Positions 19,454 through 27,117 of a stretch of 27,423 nucleotides of DNA are shown one piece after another. The stretch comes from JANNWF01 sp041675805 (GTDB taxonomy: Bacteria; Pseudomonadota; Gammaproteobacteria; Xanthomonadales; Xanthomonadaceae), in the NCBI GenBank assembly GCA_041675805.1, contig JBAYTD010000021.1, positions 1 through 27,423 on the forward strand. Reading direction: 5' to 3'. How positions within the stretch are numbered: position 1 is the first letter of the stretch; each line of letters begins with the position of its first letter. Made by a program: the position numbers and the translations under genes. The notes beneath the pieces are model-generated. The model had not been told where the DNA came from and did no database searches. It saw nothing but the letters and a program-made list of their open reading frames with translations.

Positions 19454-19870
19454 CTACGGCCACGGATTGACCACCGCACAACCGGCGATCCGGAACGGCT
19501 CGACATCGCGCGTGGCCACGGACATCCCGTGCGTGAGCGCGATCGCGGCGATCCAGGCATCGGACAGGGCGATGGCGTATCCCTTCGATTTCGCCTTCGC
19601 CAGCAGATCGGCGCAGGGCTGCGTCGCCGCCATGTCGAAGGGAAGTATTCGCCCGGAAAACACTGGCAGCACCTGCGTTTCAATGCGTTCGCGCAAGATG
19701 TCCCGGCGCTTTCCCGCCGCCATGGCGGCAATGCCGATGCGCAATTCCGCGACGGAAATCGCGGAAAGAAACAGCGTCTCCAGCGGCTGCGCGTCGATCC
19801 ACGCCAGCACGGCAGGCTCCGGCGCGGGACGCAGCGGCTCGGAGATCAGGTTGGTGTCGAGCAGGATCAT
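19454..19870 (-). CDS. PIN-domain toxin, FitB/VapC family
   Basis: 138 residues with the PIN fold pattern 'MILLDTNLISE', 'LSAISVAELRIGI', 'LSDAWIAAIALTHGMSVATRDVEPF'. The conserved acidic residues Asp5, Glu42, Asp104 and Asp122 are all present, so an active Mg-dependent RNase is expected. 'MILLDTNLISEPLRP' is closest to FitB-type proteins. The gene lies 12 bases after the FitA-like antitoxin gene and is co-transcribed with it. VapC toxins usually cut initiator tRNA or rRNA, but the target here is unknown. It sits between hrcA and recN in an otherwise conserved region, so it is probably an accessory insertion. Confidence 0.93.
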   Translation of the reverse strand: MILLDTNLISEPLRPAPEPAVLAWIDAQPLETLFLSAISVAELRIGIAAMAAGKRRDILRERIETQVLPVFSGRILPFDMAATQPCADLLAKAKSKGYAIALSDAWIAAIALTHGMSVATRDVEPFRIAGCAVVNPWP

Positions 19871-19882
19871 TCGGACGCGGTA

Positions 19883-20134
19883 TCAGCCGAAATCGATTTC
19901 GCGCGGCAGCGAGCGGTCTCGCCGGCTGATCAGGTCGACCTGCTCGTCGGAGAGCCCGGCCTCACGCCCGATGGCGTGCAGCAACGAGCCGAGTTTCAGA
20001 CTGCCCTCCGGCTGCACCGCCGAGGCAAGGATGGCGCGCACCTCCGCTTCGGTGCTGCGCCCGTGACGGGCGGCGCGGACGCGCAGGGCGCGATGCACTT
20101 CGTCGGGCAGGTTGCGGACGGTCAGCACGGCCAT
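19883..20134 (-). CDS. Ribbon-helix-helix antitoxin, FitA-like
   Basis: 83 residues. Residues 1-40 ('MAVLTVRNLPDEVHRALRVR', 'STEAEVRAIL') are a ribbon-helix-helix DNA-binding domain of the FitA/StbC type. The C-terminal half ('LLHAIGREAGLSDEQVDLI...PREIDFG') would wrap and inhibit the toxin. It starts at ATG 20134 with AAGAAGG about ten bases upstream. The complex with the PIN toxin should repress the operon at the palindrome upstream (20154-20185). Confidence 0.93.
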   Translation of the reverse strand: MAVLTVRNLPDEVHRALRVRAARHGRSTEAEVRAILASAVQPEGSLKLGSLLHAIGREAGLSDEQVDLISRRDRSLPREIDFG

Positions 20135-20153
20135 GTTGCACCTTCTTGAAAGG

Positions 20154-20196
20154 CTGTCAGTGCAGTCAGTTTAATATCCTGACAGCAATGTCGCAA
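20154..20196 (-). promoter_or_regulatory. Toxin-antitoxin promoter and palindromic operator
   Basis: CTGTCAG (20154-20160) and CTGACAG (20179-20185) are a perfect inverted repeat with 18 bases between. A direct repeat GTCAGT-GCA-GTCAGT lies at 20156-20170. The minus-strand promoter is TTGCGA (20191-20196), 17 bases, TAAACT (20168-20173), so the inverted repeat straddles the -10. This fits autorepression by the FitA-FitB complex. Confidence 0.65.
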
Positions 20197-20237
20197 CCGG
20201 ATCAGGCGACCCGAGTTGCTGCCCGGAGGATCCTGGC

Positions 20238-20265
20238 CTGAACACCGCCCGATCCGGGCGACAAT
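20238..20265 (+). promoter_or_regulatory. Candidate recN promoter
   Basis: CTGAAC (20238-20243), 16 bases, GACAAT (20260-20265), giving a start near 20272 and a leader of about 100 bases. An alternative is TTGCTT (20305-20310), 16 bases, TACCGT (20327-20332). A hairpin GCCCGGA (20221-20227)/TCCGGGC (20253-20259) overlaps the first. No LexA palindrome of either E. coli or Xanthomonas type is visible. Confidence 0.35.
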
Positions 20266-20370
20266 GGTCCGCCGCGTGCCGATGCCTGCAATCCGCGCGC
20301 GGATTTGCTTCACCGGCGCTGCGTGCTACCGTCCGCGCGCCTTTCTTTAAGACCGGAAAATCGCCGTCCC

Positions 20371-22053
20371 ATGCTTGCCAGCCTGTACCTCAAGGATTTC
20401 GCCATCGCCCGTGAGGTCGAGTTCGAACTCGGCAGCGGGATGACGGTGATTTCCGGCGAGACGGGTGCCGGCAAGTCGCTGCTGGTCGATGCGTTGATGC
20501 TGCTGACCGGGGCGCGGGCGGAGGCTTCGGTGGTGCGCGAGGGCGCGCAGCGGGCGGAGATCGGCGCGATGTTCGCGCTGGCCGATGCGCCGGCGGCACG
20601 CGCCTGGCTGGACGAGCAGGAGCTGAGCGCCGACGACGAGGCCGACGAATGCCATTTGCGCCGCAGTCTGCGCGCCGATGGCGGCTCGCGGGCGTGGATC
20701 AACGGCCGTCCGGCAACACTGGCGCAACTGTCGGAACTGGGCCGGCTGCTGGTGGAAATCCACGGCCAGCACGAGCACCAGGCGCTGCTTTCGCGCAGTG
20801 CGCAACTGGACCTGCTGGACGCCTTCGGCCAGCACGCCGACGCGCTGGCAGTGGTCGCCGGCCACGCCCGGCGCTGGCGCGAGACGCGGCAGCGCATCAC
20901 CGCCCTGCAAGGTGGCGACAGCGCCGCCGAGCGCATCGAGGACATCGAACGCGCGCTGTCCCAACTGGATCGCGAAGCACTGGATGCGGAATCCCTGGCC
21001 GCCCTGTTCGCCGCCCATCGCCGGCAGGCCAATGCCGCCGCCCTGCTCGATGGCTGCACGCTGGCGCTGGCACGGCTGGGCGACGAGGACGGCGGCGGCG
21101 TGGGCCGGGCGCTGTCGCTGGCCGGCAACGAGTTGCGCCGGCTGGTCGAGCACGAGCCGCGCCTGGCCGAACTGGCCGAGGCATTGGACACGCTGCGCAT
21201 CCAGATGGACGACACCGCCGCCGCGCTGGAGCGCATCCGCGACGATCTGGACCTTGATCCGGCGCGGATGGAAGAACTCGAAACGCGCCTGTCGCGCCTG
21301 CATGAGCTGTCGCGCCGCCATCGCGTGCCGATCGAGCAACTCGCCGCCCACCGCGCAACGCTGGCCGAGGAACTGGACGCCCTGCGCGGTGCCGACGCGC
21401 TGCGCGAAACGCTGGGCCACGAACTGGCCGCGCAGGCCGCCGACTGGCAAGCCGCCGCCGCCGAACTCAGCCGCCTGCGCGCCGCCACGGCGCAGCAACT
21501 CGGCGCAGCGGTCAGCACCTTGATGGACGAACTGGGCATGGCCGGCGGCCGCTTCGTGGCCGAACTGACGGCGCAGCCGGAGGCGCAAACCGCGCCCGAT
21601 CCACTGGGTGCCGAGCGCGTCGAACTCCTCGTCTCGGCCAACCCCGGCCAGGCCCCGCGCGCGCTGCGCAAGGTCGCCTCCGGCGGCGAACTGTCGCGCA
21701 TCAGCCTCGCCATCGAAGTCGCCGCGCTGGGTGCCGACAGCGTGCCGACGATGATCTTCGACGAGGTCGACAGCGGCATCGGCGGGGCCATCGCCGAAGT
21801 GGTCGGGCGCAAGCTGCGTGCGCTGGCCGCGCAACGTCAGGTGCTGTGCGTCACCCATCTGGCCCAGGTCGCGGCCTGCGGCCACGCGCATCATCGGGTC
21901 AGCAAGACGATCGAAGATGGCCAGACGCACAGCCGCATCGAGCATCTGGACGCTGCCGAGCGGATCGAGGAAACCGCGCGCATGCTCGGCGGCATCGACA
22001 TCACCCGCGAAACCCGCGCCCACGCCAGACAGATGCTCGAACGCAGCCGCTGA
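20371..22053 (+). CDS. recN: DNA repair protein RecN
   Basis: 560 residues from ATG 20371; an in-frame TTG at 20305 would add 22 residues absent from the family. It is SMC-like. Walker A 'GETGAGKS' is at 29-36, long coiled-coil arms lie at ~150-370 (Ala/Glu/Leu/Arg heptads), and the C-terminal head has 'LRKVASGGELSRISLAIEV', then Walker B 'TMIFDEVDSGIGG' (464-472 for the core) and 'VLCVTHLAQVAACG'. RecN acts early in RecA-dependent double-strand break repair by holding ends and sister chromatids together. It is convergent with the unknown gene downstream, six bases apart. Length is near the usual 553. Confidence 0.98.
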   Translation: MLASLYLKDFAIAREVEFELGSGMTVISGETGAGKSLLVDALMLLTGARAEASVVREGAQRAEIGAMFALADAPAARAWLDEQELSADDEADECHLRRSLRADGGSRAWINGRPATLAQLSELGRLLVEIHGQHEHQALLSRSAQLDLLDAFGQHADALAVVAGHARRWRETRQRITALQGGDSAAERIEDIERALSQLDREALDAESLAALFAAHRRQANAAALLDGCTLALARLGDEDGGGVGRALSLAGNELRRLVEHEPRLAELAEALDTLRIQMDDTAAALERIRDDLDLDPARMEELETRLSRLHELSRRHRVPIEQLAAHRATLAEELDALRGADALRETLGHELAAQAADWQAAAAELSRLRAATAQQLGAAVSTLMDELGMAGGRFVAELTAQPEAQTAPDPLGAERVELLVSANPGQAPRALRKVASGGELSRISLAIEVAALGADSVPTMIFDEVDSGIGGAIAEVVGRKLRALAAQRQVLCVTHLAQVAACGHAHHRVSKTIEDGQTHSRIEHLDAAERIEETARMLGGIDITRETRAHARQMLERSR

Positions 22054-22059
22054 CCGCGA

Positions 22060-23079
22060 TCAGGGCGACCCCAGCCACTGCCCGGCATCGCGGCAGGTCG
22101 CCGCACGGTTGTCGTCACGCGCCGGCGACGGCGCTTCCAGCGGGCGGATTTCCAGTTGCTGGCCCGGCAATTCGCCGCCGAACAGATCGCGGATCCAGCG
22201 CTCCGCCTCGGCCTCATCGGCCGGGGTCGGTGCCGGCGATTCCGGCCGCATGCCGGGAAAGCGCGGGTCGCGCACGTCCAGGCGCTGGCGCAGCGCCTCC
22301 GCCACCTTCGGATCGCGAAATTCCGCCGGCACCACCGCCGCCAGCGGCGCGCTCTCGCCCTGCGCCATCTGCCGCAGAAAACCATAGGTCAGCATCAGAT
22401 TGCCCGAGCGCAAGCCATCGCGCAGCGCCGGCCAGAGCTGGCTGCGATAGACCATCGCCAGGGTCGGGTCGCGCAGGAAGTCCGCTGCGGCAACCTGCGG
22501 CGCGGACATGAAACTGCTCAACGAAGCCGCGTGACCGGCCACGGCGGCGCGCGCCAGGTATCCCATGCCCTGCGAGAGATGCTCCGCAGTGACGCCCTCG
22601 CAGCGCTTTTCCAGACGATCCTGCCACTCCTGCCGCACCGCCTCGGCGTTGACATAGGCCTCGAATTCGCGCGACCCGACATCGGACGGTGCCGAACGCT
22701 GCGGCATCCGCCGCATCACGCGGCGCATCCGGCACTCACCGAGAATCTGCGCCAGTTCGCAGGCGGCCACAGGATCGCCACGCTGGGCCGGCGCGCGCAG
22801 CAGTTCCAGCGCCTCCAGGGCCGTCGCCTCCCGCGGCAGGATCGGCGTCTGCGCCATCGTCACCGCCGTCGGACGCGCCGGCCGATCCATCCGCAACACC
22901 GCCGCGCGCGCCACGTCGATATCGACCTCCGCCTGCACCGACTGCGGCGAGCGCGTCAGCTCCGACAAGGTTTCCGGCTCAACCCGCAACGCGTGCGAGA
23001 ACCACCCCACCGCCGCACCGATGCCCGCCAGCAACAGGGCCAGCGCGCCCCACCAAAGTTTCTTGCCGTTGTCGGTCAT
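22060..23079 (-). CDS. Membrane-anchored protein of unknown function
   Basis: 339 residues, not recognised. After a short basic start ('MTDNGKKLWW') there is one hydrophobic segment at ~8-26 ('WWGALALLLAGIGAAVGWF'), so it is probably anchored with the rest in the periplasm. The body is mostly helical with Arg/Ala/Glu content. It has four cysteines, two close together in the 'ACELAQILGECRMRR' region plus Cys near 'KRCEGV' and 'ATCRDAG', which could form disulfides outside the cytoplasm. No catalytic motif is visible. It starts 27 bases after the UbiB-family gene and likely shares its transcript. 'GYLARAAVAGHAASLSSFM' is faintly like a Sel1/TPR helix pair, too weak to claim. Confidence 0.7.
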   Translation of the reverse strand: MTDNGKKLWWGALALLLAGIGAAVGWFSHALRVEPETLSELTRSPQSVQAEVDIDVARAAVLRMDRPARPTAVTMAQTPILPREATALEALELLRAPAQRGDPVAACELAQILGECRMRRVMRRMPQRSAPSDVGSREFEAYVNAEAVRQEWQDRLEKRCEGVTAEHLSQGMGYLARAAVAGHAASLSSFMSAPQVAAADFLRDPTLAMVYRSQLWPALRDGLRSGNLMLTYGFLRQMAQGESAPLAAVVPAEFRDPKVAEALRQRLDVRDPRFPGMRPESPAPTPADEAEAERWIRDLFGGELPGQQLEIRPLEAPSPARDDNRAATCRDAGQWLGSP

Positions 23080-23106
23080 GGTTTCTGCCTGGAAGGGAAA
23101 CGGAAG

Positions 23107-24786
23107 CTACCGGCTGCCGCGCAGGATCGACACCAGTACCCAGATGCCGCCGATGACCGCGCCGATGAAGCCGAGTACGCCGAGGCCGGAGGCGCTGGAC
23201 AGGCTCACCGGGTGCTGGATGTTCATCACGATGGCCGAGCCGATGATCAGGGCGGAGGTGACCAGGCCCAGGGTGAGGCGGCTGACGGCGCGGTCGAACT
23301 GGTCGCCGAAGCGCTTGAGCGAGGTCACTTCCACCTGTACCTGGAACTGGCCACGGCGGGCCGCGCCGAGGATCTTGCGCAGGTCGCGCGGCAGGCTGGC
23401 GGCGAGATCGGCAGCACTGGCCAGGGCGCGCCAGCCGCGCCGGGCCAGCGCTCCGGGGGAATATTGTTCGAGCAGCGCATCCTGCAAATAGGGTTCGGCC
23501 ACCTCGGCCATGTCGAAGTCCGGATCCAGCCGGCGCGCCATACCTTCGAGGGTGACGAAGGCTTTCAGCATCAGCGCCAGGTCGGGCGGCAGGGTGAGGC
23601 CGTTGTCGCGCAGCACGGCGATCATGTCGGTCAGCATGCGGCCGAAGCCGAGGTGCTTGAGCGGCACGCCGCGATAGTTGTCGACGAAGGCGTCGACCTC
23701 GGCCAGCAACTGCGCTTCGTCGATGTCGGCGTTGGCGCTCCACTCCAGCAGCACGTCGGCCACCGACTCGACCTGCTGCGCGGCGAGGCCATGCAGCAAC
23801 CGCGCCACTTCGTGCCGGCGTGTTTCGGTGAGGCGGCCGACCATGCCGAAGTCGATCAGGCCAAGGCGGTTGCCGGGCAGGAAGAAAATGTTGCCCGGAT
23901 GCGGATCGGCGTGGAAGAAGCCGTCTTCGAGCACCATCTTCAGGGTGATCGCGGCACCGGTGCGGGCCAGTTCGACGCGGTCCAGACCGGCGGCGTCGAG
24001 GCGCTCCATCGCCTGGCCGGGGATGCCGGCGACGAAGTCCTGCACGTTGAGCCTTTCGCTGACGTAGTCCCAATGGACGCGCGGGATCAACACTTCCGGG
24101 TGGTTGTGGAAGTTGCGCGCGATGCGCTCGGCGCTGCGGCATTCGGCGGCGAAATCCAGTTCGCGGCGCAGCGAGACGGCGAACTGGCGCACCACCTCGC
24201 GCGGGTGGTAGCGCGCCATGTCCGGCAGGTCGTTTTCCATCAGTTCGGCGAGGCGGCCGAGCAGGCGCAGGTCGGCTTCGATGACCGGGCGGATGTCGGG
24301 CCGGCGCACCTTCAGCACCACGGCCGTGCCGTCGGCCAGTTCCGCGCGATAGGCCTGGCCCAGCGAGGCGGCGGCGAGCGGCTGTTCTTGCAGGTTGCGG
24401 AACACCTCGTGCGGCGGCCGGCCGAGATCCTCGGTCAGTTGCGCGGCGATGCGCTCGAACGGCACCGCCGGCACGGCGTTCTGCAGGCGACCAAGCTCCT
24501 CGATCCAGTCGGCACCGAACAGATCGACGCGGGTGGCCAGCACCTGGCCCAGCTTGACGAAGGTCGGCCCGAGATCCTCCATCGCCCGGCGCACCCGCTG
24601 CGGCGGGGTCAGCTCCAGCAGTTCCTCGCCCATCGCCGGCCAGTGCAGCACCTTGCCGGCGCGCTCCAGCACGCCGGCCATGCCGATGCGCTGCACCAGG
24701 TCGCCGAAGCCGTAGCGGATCAGGACCGAGGCGATTTCATGCACGCGGCCAAGATCGCGCACCGCGCCGAGGGCTTCCAGCAGCAT
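23107..24786 (-). CDS. UbiB/ABC1 family atypical kinase-like protein
   Basis: 559 residues from ATG 24786, with GGAG six bases upstream. The open frame runs further upstream across the fur gene, but that part is noncoding. It has the family's 'KLGQ' motif (78-81), an Ala-rich nucleotide loop 'AAAS' (138-141) in place of a Gly-rich loop, Lys159 in 'VVLKVRRP', 'ELDFAAE' (209-215), the catalytic loop 'HADPHPGN' (292-299) and 'DFG' (312-314). Two hydrophobic segments at the C-terminus (~505-525, ~535-555) anchor it in the membrane. UbiB supports ubiquinone synthesis as an ATPase that extracts or handles lipid intermediates. It is not next to ubiE or ubiJ here, so calling it the true UbiB is not certain. 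It follows fur by 68 bases, with a hairpin between. Confidence 0.92.
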   Translation of the reverse strand: MLLEALGAVRDLGRVHEIASVLIRYGFGDLVQRIGMAGVLERAGKVLHWPAMGEELLELTPPQRVRRAMEDLGPTFVKLGQVLATRVDLFGADWIEELGRLQNAVPAVPFERIAAQLTEDLGRPPHEVFRNLQEQPLAAASLGQAYRAELADGTAVVLKVRRPDIRPVIEADLRLLGRLAELMENDLPDMARYHPREVVRQFAVSLRRELDFAAECRSAERIARNFHNHPEVLIPRVHWDYVSERLNVQDFVAGIPGQAMERLDAAGLDRVELARTGAAITLKMVLEDGFFHADPHPGNIFFLPGNRLGLIDFGMVGRLTETRRHEVARLLHGLAAQQVESVADVLLEWSANADIDEAQLLAEVDAFVDNYRGVPLKHLGFGRMLTDMIAVLRDNGLTLPPDLALMLKAFVTLEGMARRLDPDFDMAEVAEPYLQDALLEQYSPGALARRGWRALASAADLAASLPRDLRKILGAARRGQFQVQVEVTSLKRFGDQFDRAVSRLTLGLVTSALIIGSAIVMNIQHPVSLSSASGLGVLGFIGAVIGGIWVLVSILRGSR

Positions 24787-24823
24787 GGGGTTCTCCGAAC
24801 GACCCTGGCGGGAATCGTGGAAT

Positions 24824-24849
24824 GGTCCGCGCGAGTCGACGCGCGGGCC
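24824..24849 (-). terminator. Strong hairpin between fur and the UbiB-family gene
   Basis: GGTCCGCGCG (24824-24833) and CGCGCGGGCC (24840-24849) form a 10-bp GC stem with one wobble and loop AGTCGA. It starts five bases after the fur stop in the direction of transcription. The bases after it (ATTCC) are not a T-run. It may end most fur transcripts or slow read-through. Confidence 0.45.
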
Positions 24850-24854
24850 GGTGC

Positions 24855-25268
24855 TCAGCGTGGCTTGGCGCGCTTGGGACGCACGTACAGCACCAGGCTG
24901 TGATCCTCGATGATGTAGCCGTGCTGTTCGGCGATCTCGTTCTGCAGGCGCTCGATGTCCTCGTTGAAGAACTCGATCACCTTGCCGCTGTCGAGATCGA
25001 CCATGTGGTCGTGATGATGGCCGCGATCCAGCTCGAACACCGCCTGGCCGCCCTCGAAGTTGTGCTTGATGACGAGACCGGCGGACTCGAACTGGGTCAG
25101 CACGCGGTACACCGTGGCCAGGCCGATGTCGTCCTCCTGCTCCAGCAACTGGCGGTAGATGTCCTCCGCCGTCATGTGGCGCGGGCTGGCGGTCGCCAGG
25201 ATTTCCAGAATGCGCATGCGCGGATGCGTCACCTTCAAGCCAACCTTGCGCAGCTCTTGGGATTCCAC
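24855..25268 (-). CDS. fur: Ferric uptake regulator Fur
   Basis: 137 residues from GTG 25268, with GGAGG eight bases upstream. A GTG at 25283 would place that ribosome site inside the gene. The N-terminal winged helix is 'VGLKVTHPRMRILEILATASPRHMTAEDIYRQLL...IGLATVYRVLTQFESAGLV'. The dimer/metal domain follows with 'HHHDHMVDLDSGKVIEF' and 'ELDRGHHHDH'. The C-terminal CxxC pairs of E. coli Fur are absent, as in other Xanthomonadales Fur proteins. With Fe2+ it represses iron-uptake genes in the cytoplasm. It is divergent from bamE with overlapping promoters. I see no clear Fur box in the 110-base gap. Confidence 0.97.
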   Translation of the reverse strand: MESQELRKVGLKVTHPRMRILEILATASPRHMTAEDIYRQLLEQEDDIGLATVYRVLTQFESAGLVIKHNFEGGQAVFELDRGHHHDHMVDLDSGKVIEFFNEDIERLQNEIAEQHGYIIEDHSLVLYVRPKRAKPR

Positions 25269-25334
25269 GAAACACACCTCCACACTTTCGACTGAACGGG
25301 ACGGACGTCTGGCGGCCGGGAAAATCCGGTCGCT

Positions 25335-25344
25335 AGTGTATCAT
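25335..25344. promoter_or_regulatory. Overlapping fur and bamE promoters (-10 boxes)
   Basis: Plus-strand TATCAT (25339-25344) would serve bamE, with a start near 25351 and a leader of ~28 bases. On the minus strand TACACT (25335-25340) would serve fur. The two -10 boxes share bases, so polymerases compete. Neither has a good -35. Overlapping divergent fur/omlA promoters are known in Xanthomonas. Confidence 0.45.
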
Positions 25345-25378
25345 CGGCACCCCATCCGAACGCCCCGGACCGCCCTGC

Positions 25379-25771
25379 ATGACCAGACTATGCACCGCCC
25401 TCGCCCTTGCCCTGCTGCTCGGCGGCTGCGGCCTGATCTACAAGGTGGACGTCTACCAGGGCAACCTGCTGAAGACCTCGGCGGTGGAGCAACTGGAGCC
25501 GGGCATGAGCAAGCGCCAGGTCTTCGCCCTGCTCGGCTCGCCCTCGGTGCAGGATCCGTTCCATCACTCGCGTTGGGACTACGTCTCCAGCGTGCGCAAG
25601 CGCGGCGGCGACACCGACGTGAAGGCGCTGACGCTGACCTTCCAGGGCGACGCGCTGGCCAGCATCGAAGGCGACTACTTCCCCGACGACGACGTTGCCC
25701 TGATGCGGCAGATGGCGCGCTACGGCAACCTGCCGCGCGAAGAGCGCAACAAGCGCCCGCGCGGCGGCTGA
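25379..25771 (+). CDS. bamE: Outer membrane assembly lipoprotein BamE (OmlA/SmpA)
   Basis: 130 residues with a lipoprotein signal ending in the lipobox 'LLGGC' (Cys17). The mature part is the SmpA/OmlA fold: 'YKVDVYQGNLLKTSAVEQLEPGMSKRQVFALLGSP', then 'DPFHHSRWDYVSSVRKRGGD', then 'TLTFQGDALASIEGDYFP'. It is anchored in the outer membrane and stabilises the BamA-D complex that inserts beta-barrel proteins. It is divergent from fur and convergent with rnfH, ten bases apart. The ribosome site is weak (no clear GGAG before the ATG at 25379). Length is normal for the Xanthomonas OmlA form, with a short Arg-rich tail. Confidence 0.97.
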   Translation: MTRLCTALALALLLGGCGLIYKVDVYQGNLLKTSAVEQLEPGMSKRQVFALLGSPSVQDPFHHSRWDYVSSVRKRGGDTDVKALTLTFQGDALASIEGDYFPDDDVALMRQMARYGNLPREERNKRPRGG

Positions 25772-25781
25772 GGCGTAGCCT

Positions 25782-26069
25782 TCAGGACAGCTCGCCGGCG
25801 GCGCGGCGGCGGCGCACGATTTTCGGATCGCAGCGCAGCGGGCGGTAGATTTCCACCCGGTCGCCGTCGTGCAGGCGGGTCTGTGGCGTGCAGGGCTGGC
25901 TGAAAATGCCCAGTCGGCAGTCGGACAGGTCCAGCCCTGCGCGCTCGGCGATGGCGGAATGCGTCAGCGCATCCGCCACCAGCGCGCCGACCGGCAGGGT
26001 CAGACCGATGCGCCAGCAGCGCGCCAGCCCGGCATGCACCACTTCCACCTGCAACAAGGCGTCAGCCAT
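25782..26069 (-). CDS. rnfH: RnfH family protein
   Basis: 95 residues from ATG 26069. It is the small beta-grasp (ubiquitin-like) family UPF0125/RnfH: 'LQVEVVHAGLARCWRIGLTLPVGALVADALTHS', 'LGIFSQPCTPQTRLHDGDRVEIYRPLRCDPKIVRRRRA'. The role is not settled; it is found beside ratA in many proteobacteria. Here its start overlaps the end of ratA by eight bases, the usual ratA-rnfH pair. Confidence 0.93.
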   Translation of the reverse strand: MADALLQVEVVHAGLARCWRIGLTLPVGALVADALTHSAIAERAGLDLSDCRLGIFSQPCTPQTRLHDGDRVEIYRPLRCDPKIVRRRRAAGELS

Positions 26070-26499
26070 CAGCGCGGCGCGGCGCGGCGGCGCGCACGAA
26101 GTCGTCGACCATGCGATCGGCAAGGCCGCGAAAACCGGTCGCCAGCGCCGTGCCCAGCCAGCGCCCGGCGACATCGAAATCGAGCAGCAGGGACACCTTG
26201 CAGGCATCCTCGGCCAGCGGCAGGAACTGCCAACTGCCGGACAGCGCGCTGAACGGTCCATCGACCAGTGACAGATCGATGCGGCGGTCGGTCTGCCACA
26301 CGTTGCGGGTGGCGAAACTGGTCCGCATGCCGGCGAAACGCACGTCCAGCCGCGCCAGCATCCAGTCGTCGCCACGCTCGGCGACGGCGGCCGACTCGCA
26401 CCAGGGGAAGCGGCCGGGATAGTCGCCGACCTCGTTGACCAGGGCGAACATGCGCGTCGCGCTGTGCCGGACCAGGGCCGAGCGCTCGACCCGGCTCAC
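26062..26499 (-). CDS. ratA: RatA-type START/polyketide cyclase-like protein
   Basis: 145 residues from GTG 26499 ('MSRVERSALVRHSATRMFALVNEVGDYPGRFPWC'), preceded by GAGG seven bases upstream. Without the GTG start the protein would lack its first strand; the frame runs further upstream but overlaps smpB on the other strand. The START-like fold continues with 'RFAGMRTSFATRNVWQTDRRIDLSLVDGPFSALSGSWQFLPL' and ends with the helix 'FRGLADRMVDDFVRAA'. RatA of E. coli was named as a toxin that blocks 70S association, while eukaryotic Coq10 relatives bind ubiquinone. It is divergent from smpB, 63 bases apart, as in many Gammaproteobacteria. Confidence 0.93.
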   Translation of the reverse strand: MSRVERSALVRHSATRMFALVNEVGDYPGRFPWCESAAVAERGDDWMLARLDVRFAGMRTSFATRNVWQTDRRIDLSLVDGPFSALSGSWQFLPLAEDACKVSLLLDFDVAGRWLGTALATGFRGLADRMVDDFVRAAAPRRADG

Positions 26500-26562
26500 C
26501 GACCCGCCTCGCCAGCGGGCGCGCGCATGGGCGACAATTGAACGCAATCCACGGACATCGGC

Positions 26563-27063
26563 ATGAGCAAGAAGAAAGCAGGCAAGGATAACGGATCGGC
26601 CAGCGGCGGCACGATTGCCCTCAATCGCCGCGCGCGCCACGACTACCATCTGGACGACCGCTTCGAGGCCGGCCTCGCCCTGCAGGGCTGGGAGCTGAAA
26701 TCGATCCGCGCCGGGCGGGTCAACATCGGCGAGTCCTACGCCATCGTCCGCAATGGCGAGTTGTTCCTGTTCGGCGCGCAGATCGTGCCGCTGCTGTCCG
26801 CCTCCACCCACGTCGTCGCCGACGAGCGGCGCACCCGCAAGCTGCTGCTGCATCGGCACGAGATCGACCGCCTGATCGGCCGCGTCGAGCGCGAGGGCTA
26901 CACGCTGATTCCGACCGCGCTGTACTGGAAGCGCAACAAGGTGAAACTGGAACTGGCGCTGGCCAAGGGCAAGCAGGCCCACGACAAGCGCGACGCCGAG
27001 AAAGAGCGCGACTGGCAGCGCGAGAAGCAGCGCGCCATGCGGCACAAAAACCGCGACGCCTGA
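26563..27063 (+). CDS. smpB: SsrA-binding protein SmpB
   Basis: 166 residues, normal length. Blocks seen: 'TIALNRRARHDYHLDDRFEAGLALQGWELKSIRAGRVNI', 'SYAIVRNGELFLFGAQI', 'KLLLHRHEIDRLIGRVEREGYTLIPTALYWKRNKVKLELALAKGKQAHDKR', and a charged tail ('DWQREKQRAMRHKNRDA') that enters the mRNA channel of stalled ribosomes. It brings tmRNA to the ribosome for trans-translation. A GACAAT at 26533-26538 could be the -10, without a good -35. No tmRNA gene is visible in the 360 bases that follow, where many relatives have one nearby. Confidence 0.98.
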   Translation: MSKKKAGKDNGSASGGTIALNRRARHDYHLDDRFEAGLALQGWELKSIRAGRVNIGESYAIVRNGELFLFGAQIVPLLSASTHVVADERRTRKLLLHRHEIDRLIGRVEREGYTLIPTALYWKRNKVKLELALAKGKQAHDKRDAEKERDWQREKQRAMRHKNRDA

Positions 27064-27093
27064 GCGGGCATCTCCGGGAAGCGCCGCCAGTCG

Positions 27094-27117
27094 CCGCGGG
27101 CGGATGCGCACCCGCGG
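27094..27117 (+). terminator. Hairpin downstream of smpB
   Basis: CCGCGGG (27094-27100) and CCCGCGG (27111-27117) pair perfectly around ten bases, 30 bases after the smpB stop. No T-run follows. It may end smpB transcription. Confidence 0.35.

Noticed and set aside
20135..20370. LexA box upstream of recN
   Set aside because: Neither a CTGT-N8-ACAG palindrome nor the Xanthomonas-type LexA site is present. The CTGTCAG/CTGACAG repeat has the wrong spacing and sits on the toxin-antitoxin promoter.
24787..25275. Extension of the UbiB-family gene upstream through fur
   Set aside because: The extra residues are an out-of-frame reading of fur. The ATG at 24786 has a good ribosome site and the family N-terminus.
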